A stretch of 64,000 nt of DNA, taken from assembly GCA_024516155.1 (NCBI GenBank), contig JAJJXM010000072.1, forward strand, positions 124,001 to 188,000. The letters are read 5' to 3'. Source of the stretch: Pyronema omphalodes. Taxonomy: Eukaryota; Ascomycota; Pezizomycetes; Pezizales; Pyronemataceae. Shown one piece after another: positions 57,589 through 64,000 of this stretch; positions within the stretch are counted from its first letter, which is position 1; each line of letters begins with the position of its first letter. The translations under genes and the position numbers were made by a program. Below the pieces are notes generated by a model. That model saw nothing but the letters and a program-made list of their open reading frames with translations, searched no databases and was not told the origin of the DNA.

Positions 57589-60500
57589 CCGCTGTGGAGC
57601 AGGTTTATTCGGGTACCTGCGGTGGAATTGGGTGATGGCGTCGGGGGAGTTTTGGAAATTGTCGGCGGGGTACCAGGTCGTATCGGGGTCGTGGAAACCA
57701 GTCCACTTAACTCGATATTGTATCTGACCCCGGTGGCGTCGAGAATCCACTATTTCCTCAACTTCCCACTCTTCCTCGTTGTCGAGGACAATCGGTAGCG
57801 GAGGGGGCTGAATATGGCCTGGGATGGTTGTCGAAGTAGGTTGAGACGGTTCTAGAAGGGAGATGTGAAATACTGGATGGATTTTTGCGTTTGGGGGGAG
57901 GTCCAGCTTATAAGCTCGCGACCCTACCTTAGACAAGATAGTGTAGGGCCCCAATAGCTTGTAATCGAGCTTGTTGGAGGGTCGGGTGGTTTTCACATTC
58001 TTCCTCTTCAGCCAGACCCGATCTCCCACTCGAAGGACCGGATCCGGGTGTCGATGCCGGTTCGCCTGTTCTGCATGAGCCGTCTGGGCATAGTGGACCT
58101 CCGCCCTCAGATCCCCGTGAAGTCGGTTGAGGGCGCCAACATATTTGGAGACCTCGGGGTTTCCTTCCGCGACTTCACCCAGCGGCTGGGTAAAACGGGG
58201 ATGATATCCGTAATTTGCGAAGAAGGGGGACACCTTGGTCGTTCCTGAGCGGGAATTGTTGTAGCAGAACTCCGCCATAGGAAGGAGTTGGTTCCAATTG
58301 TCCTGTTGATAGTTACAATACGCCCTGAGGTATTGTTCGAGGATCGCATTGACCCTCTCTGTCTGTCCGTCGGACTCTGGGTGAAACGCCGTACTCAGGT
58401 TCCTCGTCGTCCCCATTGCCTCCATAACCCTCTTCCAGAACTGAGAGGTGAATAGGAACCCCCGATCCGAGATGATGCTGCTGGGGAGTCCATGGGCCCG
58501 TACCACATGTGTGAGGAACCCGTCCGCAAGTTCCCTGGGTCCCATAGTATCCTTACATGCTACGAAGTGTGCCATCTTCGTCAAGCGGTCCACAATCACC
58601 CATATCGCATTCATTCCCCCATCCTCCGGAAGACCCGTGATAAAATCCATGGAGATGGATTCCCATGGTCTTTCTGGAATCTGTAACGGTCGTAAGAGAC
58701 CGAAGGGGGCGTGCTTAATGGGCTTGATACGTTTACAGGTATCACAGTAGTCGACATATCGAGTCACATACTGCCGTTGTTGTGGCCAATAAAAATTTCG
58801 GCTGACCAACTCCAAGGTCCTTGCCCTTCCCGGATGCCCCGCGGCCTGGGAGTCGTGATGTTGTCGTAAAATTTGTAACCTCAGGTCGTCGTCGTCCGGG
58901 ACCCATATCAATCCCTCGTATAGGAGTAACCCATCCTTTTCCTCGCATAACCCCAAGGGGACCCTATTGTCTCGGGTTATCCCTTCCCGAAGTTTGCGGA
59001 TTACCTCCTGGAGTTCTGTATCGGTCTTCGTTTTTTCCCGAATTTTGGTAATGAGGGGGGTGTCCGGGGTGAGTCTTATCAACTGTGTCCCGTTCACATG
59101 AAAGACTTCCTGGGGAAGGAGGACTCGGCTTCGGTTCTGCCGGTGCTTCATCTCCCCTTCCCAGGGAGAGTCTCCTGACTCTCGGGACAATATGTCGGGT
59201 TTTCCTGCCAACTTCCCCGGACGATACGTGATCGTGAAGTCATAGTTGGCCAGTTGTTCCGCCCATCGGGCCTGTCGGAGGTTGAGATCCCTCTTCGTTT
59301 GCCAATACTCTAGATTCTTATGGTCTGACAGTATCCGGATACTGTGTTTTGTTGATTTGCAGTATGTCGACCATTTGTCCAAGGCTTCCACTATTGCCAG
59401 GAGCTCCTTATCGTGGATGTCGTAATTGAGCTCCGCTTCTTTTAATTTTCTTGAAAAATAGGCAAGGGGGTGCAGTACGTTGGAGTCGTCGGGTTGTGAG
59501 CAGACTGCCCCGATGGCATAGTCTGAGGCGTCTGTTTCCAGGGTGAGTGGCCGATCCGGGTCGAAATGTTGCAGGATCGGTTGGGATATCATTGCCGTTT
59601 TGAGTTGCTCAAAGGCCCGTTGTGTCTCGTCGTTCCACTCCCAGGGTACCTGTTTCTTCGTCAATCGTGTCAATGGCGTGGTGATCTTGCTGAAATCCCG
59701 GATGAATCGACGGTAGAAATTGGCGAACCCAAGGAAACTTTGGACTCCCTTCACATTTACCGGTTCCTTCCATTCCTTAACCGCCCTAATTTTCTCGGGG
59801 TCCATCTGCAACCCTGTGGGGGAGATGATGTATCCCAGGTATTCCGTCTTTTTCGTGTGGAATTCACATTTCGAGGGTTTCAGGGTGAGTCCCACGTCCC
59901 TCAACCTCTCCAAGACCATGCGGACGTGCTTTCGATGTTCCTCCATATTGTCCGAGTAGATCAATATGTCGTCGAGATAGGCGATGCAAAAGATGTCGAG
60001 GTAATCACTTAAGACTTCGTTCATCCATCGTTGAAACGAAGCTGGAGCATTTGTCAAACCAAATGGCATTACCAAATACTCGTACAGACCGTACTTGGTA
60101 CGGAACGCAGTTTTCCATTCATCTCCTGTGGCTATTCGGAGGTTATGGTATGCATCTCGCACATCTAATTTGGTATAGATCTTGGCGTTGGAAAGTCTAT
60201 CCAACGCTTCCCCTATCAGCGGGAGTGGGGTGCGATCCTTGATTGTGATTTCGTTGAGTCGCCGGTAGTCGACGCATAACCGTAAAGTACCATCCTTTTT
60301 CTTAACGAAATGGATGGGGGCTCCCGCTGGAGACGTCGACCGTCGGACCCAACCCCTCTTTTCATTCTCTTCCAAGTAATCCCTCAGTACTCGCAGACGT
60401 TCTTCATCGAGGGCTCGCAGGGGTTCGAACGGCGGAACCTTTCCGTCCATCAAGGGAATCCGGTGGTCATGATGTCGGTGCGGAGGTAACCCTACCGCCT

Positions 60501-61551
60501 CTTTTTCCCTGAATACGGAGAGGTAATCTGCATATTCCGGTGGTATTATTTCTTCCAGGGAGTCAGGCTTGCTCTTCCCCGCTCGACTTATGGTACTCGC
60601 GAGTTCCCATTCCCCGGAAGTGGCAATTGATTTGGCGGGAGCGGTTTCCCAGTTCCCCGGTTCTTCCTGGTTGGTTGGTGCAGTAGCGGTTGATTTGGCG
60701 GGAGCGGTTTCCCAGTTCCCCGGTTCCTTCTGGTTGGCTGGCGCTTGCGGGGGTTGCCGCAAAGCGCACTGAGGCGAGTCGGGATCGGCCTCGGTGGATT
60801 CCGCGCGCCTAGATCCCTGTGGGCTTTCCATATCCTCGTCCTCCGACTCTTCCACCTCTTCTCCTTCGTCATCTTCTTCTATACTTTCTCCCCAGATCTC
60901 TTGGATGCGAAGCTCATCTTCCTCATCCGTCTGATGCATCTCCTTCGGTTCTTCCATACCATAGGCGTGCTCCGCTTCCTCATGTATCCGTTGATTATAT
61001 TCTTTTTCTGCCCCCCGTTCTGATACGGTCGTGGCATGGGGCGAGGTAGGAAGGCAGTTCTTTCCGCATTTCTCGGAGTTGAAGACAATCCTTCCTTCCT
61101 TCCAGTCGATGCTGGGATTGTGTTTCCGCAACCAAGGCAGTCCCAGGATAATGGGTGCGTTGCCAATGGTAATACAGTGGAGCTTGATGTCTTCCCTATG
61201 GTCGTTGATCACCATGGTCACCATGGCATCGTGGGTTACTGGTTCCCCATCCAATTCCCGTCCGTCTACAGCGAGAACCTCTCGTGGGGTTAATTTTTTC
61301 GCGCAGGGCAATCCCTGCTGTCTCACATATTTTCGATCTATAAAATTCTCCGTGGCCCCGCAGTCGATCATGGCCGTTGTTTGGTATTCTTTCTTATTTC
61401 GTCCGATTAACTTTACTCGCAGGATAATTTTTTCGTTTCTTTCGTATGGTCCTACACTCGAGATTCTATCCGCCGGTCCTGCCGTGGTTGAACTGGTGGG
61501 CGACAGTTGCCCCAGGAATCCACCTTTTCCTTTTATTCCTGGGGGTTCTCT
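57586..61551 (-). CDS. pol: Pol polyprotein: protease, reverse transcriptase, RNase H, integrase, chromodomain
   Basis: Expressed in the -1 frame relative to gag; the frame opens after TGA at 61566-61564. The first in-frame ATG (61371) already lies inside the protease, so translation from gag by frameshift is expected. Numbering from that Met (1,261 aa): protease DCGAT 3-7; an acidic linker with a duplicated NQ(K/E)EPGNWETAPAKS unit at about 213-248; RT with YLDD 465-468; RNase H TDAS 613-616; integrase zinc finger (HH 838-839, H846, C876, C879) and catalytic Asp909, Asp969, Glu1005 with D-X35-E spacing; chromodomain about 1202-1252 (WEVEEIVDSR, YRVKWTGF, TTWYPADNF), which in this clade directs integration to marked chromatin. 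All catalytic residues are present. Confidence 0.95.
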   Translation of the reverse strand, partial: REPPGIKGKGGFLGQLSPTSSTTAGPADRISSVGPYERNEKIILRVKLIGRNKKEYQTTAMIDCGATENFIDRKYVRQQGLPCAKKLTPREVLAVDGRELDGEPVTHDAMVTMVINDHREDIKLHCITIGNAPIILGLPWLRKHNPSIDWKEGRIVFNSEKCGKNCLPTSPHATTVSERGAEKEYNQRIHEEAEHAYGMEEPKEMHQTDEEDELRIQEIWGESIEEDDEGEEVEESEDEDMESPQGSRRAESTEADPDSPQCALRQPPQAPANQKEPGNWETAPAKSTATAPTNQEEPGNWETAPAKSIATSGEWELASTISRAGKSKPDSLEEIIPPEYADYLSVFREKEAVGLPPHRHHDHRIPLMDGKVPPFEPLRALDEERLRVLRDYLEENEKRGWVRRSTSPAGAPIHFVKKKDGTLRLCVDYRRLNEITIKDRTPLPLIGEALDRLSNAKIYTKLDVRDAYHNLRIATGDEWKTAFRTKYGLYEYLVMPFGLTNAPASFQRWMNEVLSDYLDIFCIAYLDDILIYSDNMEEHRKHVRMVLERLRDVGLTLKPSKCEFHTKKTEYLGYIISPTGLQMDPEKIRAVKEWKEPVNVKGVQSFLGFANFYRRFIRDFSKITTPLTRLTKKQVPWEWNDETQRAFEQLKTAMISQPILQHFDPDRPLTLETDASDYAIGAVCSQPDDSNVLHPLAYFSRKLKEAELNYDIHDKELLAIVEALDKWSTYCKSTKHSIRILSDHKNLEYWQTKRDLNLRQARWAEQLANYDFTITYRPGKLAGKPDILSRESGDSPWEGEMKHRQNRSRVLLPQEVFHVNGTQLIRLTPDTPLITKIREKTKTDTELQEVIRKLREGITRDNRVPLGLCEEKDGLLLYEGLIWVPDDDDLRLQILRQHHDSQAAGHPGRARTLELVSRNFYWPQQRQYVTRYVDYCDTCKRIKPIKHAPFGLLRPLQIPERPWESISMDFITGLPEDGGMNAIWVIVDRLTKMAHFVACKDTMGPRELADGFLTHVVRAHGLPSSIISDRGFLFTSQFWKRVMEAMGTTRNLSTAFHPESDGQTERVNAILEQYLRAYCNYQQDNWNQLLPMAEFCYNNSRSGTTKVSPFFANYGYHPRFTQPLGEVAEGNPEVSKYVGALNRLHGDLRAEVHYAQTAHAEQANRHRHPDPVLRVGDRVWLKRKNVKTTRPSNKLDYKLLGPYTILSKVGSRAYKLDLPPNAKIHPVFHISLLEPSQPTSTTIPGHIQPPPLPIVLDNEEEWEVEEIVDSRRHRGQIQYRVKWTGFHDPDTTWYPADNFQNSPDAITQFHRRYPNKPAPQR

Positions 61552-61557
61552 TTTCCC
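61495..61557 (-). promoter_or_regulatory. Programmed -1 frameshift signal between gag and pol
   Basis: Slippery heptamer G GGA AAA (61557-61551) is exactly in gag phase (TCG GGA AAA). A 6-nt spacer is followed by stem arms CCCCAGGAAT and ATTCCTGGGG (61544-61535 and 61519-61510), a perfect 10-bp stem with a 15-nt loop. The loop's GGTGG (61524-61520) is complementary to CCACC (61499-61495), allowing an H-type pseudoknot. It lies in the only short stretch where both frames are open. Confidence 0.85.
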
Positions 61558-62442
61558 GACGTCTCACTGAGTCCCTCCTTCACCAATGTAGTTTCCGCTG
61601 CTCTGAATAATTTCTTACTTGGGCACTTCGCAGCGTAGTGTCCCACCTTCCCACAGTTAAAACATTCGTTATTCCGCTTCCGCCTATCCTCCTCCGTCCT
61701 ATCCCTTGGTTTCGGTCGACGAGTGGAATCTAATTCCATTGGTTCGGGGTCGGAGAGTCGAGATTCGTGTCCCTGCCCCTTAAGATGGGGGTGGTGATAG
61801 AATTGAGGTTCATACCGAGTCCTCAGGGTTCGGAAGTTGAATAGTCGGTTGTCTAACGCTATGGCCTTGTTGGCGAACTCCGTGAGATCCGTTGGTCGTT
61901 CATCAAGGAGTGCCAACTGTCGTTGGACGTCTGTGTTTAGTCCATCACTGAATTGATCGATGTAGGTCTCGTCATTGTATCTTAAATCGGCTTTTTTTCC
62001 TTTGAAATTCGGCCCAGTATGCAGCGGCGGATCGCGCGCCCTGCCTGATCATCTTGAACTTTCTTCTTGCTACTTCTTTTGAGTCGGCTTCCCCGAAAGC
62101 CCTACTGACAGCAGTCTTAAAGGCCTCCCAGGTCGTGTATACGCTTTTCCCCTCCTTGATGGACGGCTCGATCCATGCCCAAGCGTTACCTCTACAGCGG
62201 GAGCTCGCATAGTTCACCTTTTTCTGTTCGGTGTTGAATCTATTCCCTTCACAATTGAACTTCAGTTCACATTGCGTCAGGAATGCCCTCAGCTTGGTCC
62301 GTTCACCGTAGTACAGCTCCGGGTCCTCCACCTTGTGGTTACTGTTTGTCGTGGGGCGATGGAGTTGAATGAGGATCTGGTTCAACTGCTCCTGGGTCAT
62401 AGTGACCGGAGTGACAAGTCCCAATCCTGCCGGGGTCGCCAT
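61533..62442 (-). CDS. gag: Gag capsid/nucleocapsid protein, interrupted by a one-base shift at an A7 run
   Basis: The first true ATG of the frame is at 62442 (MATPAGLGL); the open frame upstream of it lacks ATG. The capsid-like part contains YYGERTKLRAFLTQCELKF, WAWIEPS and TWEAFKTAVSRAFG. The frame meets TGA soon after RKKSRFKIQ. The correct continuation (ADLRYNDETYIDQF...) lies one base on, so an A7 run (61992-61998) where A6 would be in frame breaks the gene. The second part ends with the CCHC knuckle CFNCGKVGHYAAKC and the frameshift signal. The corrected length would be about 302 aa. The break may be a mutation, a homopolymer sequencing error or, less likely, regulated slippage. Confidence 0.88.
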
Positions 62443-62670
62443 TTCCGCAGGGTCGTCGGTAGAGGTATGGGGGAGTTCGGGTGATTCGGGGGTCTGGGGT
62501 CTGGATGGTTGTTCGGGGGTCACTGGGCTTGCCGATCCGGTCTGTTCTTGTTCGATATGTTCTCCGAGCTCTTTTAGCTGAAAGGATGCCACTGTGTGCG
62601 CCTTCTTCTGGGTTTTCTGGGTCTTCTGGGTTTTCTGGGTTTTCGTTCCGCGTTGGGTGTCGTACACAGG

Positions 62671-62680
62671 ACGCAATCAA
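62671..62680 (-). promoter_or_regulatory. Primer-binding site, Tf1-like self-priming
   Basis: One base after the 5' LTR the sense strand reads TTGATTGCGT. Its exact complement ACGCAATCAA occurs inside the LTR at 62888-62879, about 37 nt downstream of a TATAAG box (62925-62920), where transcription should start. No match to a tRNA 3' end was recognised. Confidence 0.7.
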
Positions 62681-62681
62681 A

Positions 62682-63473
62682 TATCAGAATCCGTATCCAC
62701 GGTTACTGACGACAGGCAGCGCGGGGTTTTCGGCGGCGAGGAGGGCGGCGGCGGGTTAGGTAAGGCTGGTAAGTGGGGAATGGGGAAGGGTTTGTGGGCT
62801 TGGGAAGTCACAGGTGAGTTTGGCGAGATGGGATATCACAAGGGAACTTTTGTAGATAGGATTGTGGTAAATAGAAACTTGATTGCGTGAAGAAATAAAC
62901 TACATACAAATTTCCTCCTCTTATACTTGTTCCTTCATGACTCGTGACTCAGCATTCTCCGCCTGCGGAGAATGCTCCCAATGCTAACCGCCGTGATAAC
63001 TACATACATGACCAACATTCCCCAACATTTGCCAACCGCCGTAATTCCAAATAAGAAAGCAAGATAACTAAACGCCGTAATTCCAAATAATAATAACAAG
63101 GAAAGAGTACATACCAAAAGAGATAACTACCGGCTAACCGCCGTGATTCCAAATAGCAAAGAAAGAGTACATACCGAAAGAGATAACTTCCTGGCTAACC
63201 GCCGTAATTCCAAATAGTAAAGAAAGAGTACATACCAAAAGAGAGAAGTAAAAGATTCCAACATTTTCCTAGCCGCCGTGATACCTAAAAGAAATCCAAA
63301 TAAGAAATAACTCCGAACATATGAAAATCCTCGGCAAGGGGCCCAGCCCCTTGCCCTAACCCTATCCCTTCACTTCATGACAGCGTAGCAGGTTGCTAGG
63401 GTGATGACGATCACCCATAGCCCTGCGGTGGTGACGGCGGAGGCCAGGAGCATGTCACGGGAGCGTTGTGACA
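62682..63473 (-). repeat. 5' LTR of the gypsy element
   Basis: 792-bp partner of the 3' LTR. U3 runs from 63473 to about 62889 and contains three ~61-bp units (about 63068-63254), a 26-bp palindrome (62951-62976) and TATAAG (62925-62920). R/U5 begins at about 62888. It differs from the other LTR at one CpG/TpG position (63131). Confidence 0.93.
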
Positions 63474-63608
63474 CTGTTTCGTGTGCCGTCCGTCTGCCGT
63501 GCACTTCGGTCCCTGTTCTTCCGTTCCCGCATCCCGGAACCCGCCTAGTCTCCCCTTGCCGGTAGTGTTCAGTGTGTTCTTCGAACGTCCGTTCCTAGTT
63601 CCCTGACA

Positions 63609-64000
63609 TGTACGCCCTAAAACAGGCGCCCCCGTTATGGTGGGCCCAGATTAATAACTTCCTCATGAAACAAGGTTTCTGACAGGCTCACGCCGACTCC
63701 AACCTCTACCTCATGAAGGACGCATTTCTACTCTTATACGTCGACAATATGCGGATCATCAATCTCACCAAACAAAGGATGGGCGACAACATCAATAAGG
63801 CCCTCTGTGCTCGCTTCAAGATGACAGATCTCGGAAAAGCGACTCTTTTTCTTGGCCTCGAACTCGACTACTTCCCTGACGGAAGCATTGCTATCTCGCA
63901 GAACCATTACATTGAGGGGGTGATTGCCAGATACGGTCTTCTTGAGGCCGCACCCTCCTCTTCCCCGATGGACATTCACGTTGATCTTGAGAACACTGAC
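63609..64000 (+). mobile_element. Decayed Ty1/copia element, right part of reverse transcriptase (runs off window)
   Basis: Begins with the second TGTAC duplication and resumes the copia frame with ALKQAPPLWW, continuous with KALY at 55428. It contains an in-frame TGA at 63680 and the RT catalytic box as YVDN (63737-63748) instead of YVDD. It continues through FKMTDLGKATLFLGLEL to the window end. Confidence 0.9.

Larger units (their letters stand above)
55831..63473 (-). mobile_element. Full-length Ty3/gypsy chromovirus retrotransposon, young
   Basis: 7,643 bp on the minus strand, with LTRs 62682-63473 (5') and 55831-56622 (3'), both 792 bp and differing at one position by eye (56280 T versus 63131 C). 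Internal order: self-priming primer-binding site (62671-62680), leader with a CAGAAAACC-type microsatellite, gag, -1 frameshift signal, pol (protease, RT, RNase H, integrase, chromodomain), third ORF, then a polypurine tract (56627-56637). The PR-RT-RH-IN order and the chromodomain place it in the chromoviruses. The only visible defect is a one-base shift in gag at an A7 run. It lies inside a solo LTR, itself inside a copia element. Confidence 0.95.
55429..63608 (+). mobile_element. 532-bp solo LTR split by the gypsy element
   Basis: Left piece 55429-55830 begins TGTCA. Right piece 63479-63608 ends TGACA. Together they make a 532-bp LTR with 5-bp terminal inverted repeats and flanking TGTAC duplications. 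It is G/T-rich, with AATAAAG near 55774 as a possible polyadenylation signal. No internal domain remains, as expected after LTR-LTR recombination. The gypsy element entered it at CTGTT. I cannot assign its superfamily from the LTR alone. Confidence 0.87.

Noticed and set aside
62443..62676. N-terminal extension of gag upstream of the ATG at 62442
   Set aside because: The frame starts only at TTG and is filled by a microsatellite. It was treated as leader RNA, although non-AUG initiation cannot be excluded.

Overview
The window looks like nuclear DNA of a filamentous ascomycete (Pezizomycotina). The evidence is multi-exon genes with 45-70 nt introns (GT...CTAAC-like...AG), a Zn2Cys6 regulator, a DUF3433 membrane protein, a GPI-type secreted protein and fungal LTR retrotransposons. 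I cannot name the genus. Exon joins were made by hand and are only as good as the splice signals and family knowledge cited.

Layout: (1) 1-11 kb is gene-dense. It holds a Zn2Cys6 transcription factor (minus, cut by the window start), a short-chain dehydrogenase (plus), an Hrq1-type helicase (minus), the catalytic subunit of queuine tRNA-ribosyltransferase (plus; a 10-nt micro-exon carries its active-site aspartate) and a hotdog thioesterase (minus). (2) 11-26 kb holds diverged tandem repeats, an aldo-keto reductase, tRNA-Ala(UGC) with a tiny intron, a zinc-knuckle protein with 19-residue repeats, a DUF3433 membrane protein and a PARP-type zinc-finger/AT-hook protein. (3) 26-44 kb is gene-poor. 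It contains a large unrecognised protein with three stretched zinc knuckles (30.2-33.9 kb), a GPI-type cell-surface protein (39.6 kb) and tRNA-Asn (44.2 kb). (4) 44-52 kb has an Ala/Ser/Pro-rich hypothetical protein, two copies of a poly(A)-tailed retroposon arranged head to head, and two doubtful small genes. (5) 52.8-64 kb is a nest of retrotransposons.

The nest is the most informative part. A decayed Ty1/copia element (stops and a damaged YVDD box, all explicable by G:C to A:T changes) was hit by a second element, now a 532-bp solo LTR flanked by TGTAC duplications. That LTR was in turn hit by a 7,643-bp Ty3/gypsy chromovirus on the minus strand, flanked by CTGTT duplications. Its 792-bp LTRs differ at one base that I can see, so it is young. 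It shows four expression or replication devices by eye: an in-phase GGGAAAA slippery heptamer with a 10-bp stem and possible pseudoknot at gag-pol; a TAATG stop/start overlap between pol and a third ORF; that third ORF encoding a Cys/His-rich protein whose C-terminal membrane segment is encoded inside the LTR; and a primer site complementary to the LTR itself, implying Tf1-like self-priming.

The two poly(A) retroposons near 48-49 kb share a 3' hairpin with the same stem and loop lengths and a near-identical loop but a different stem sequence. This covariation suggests a selected RNA structure.
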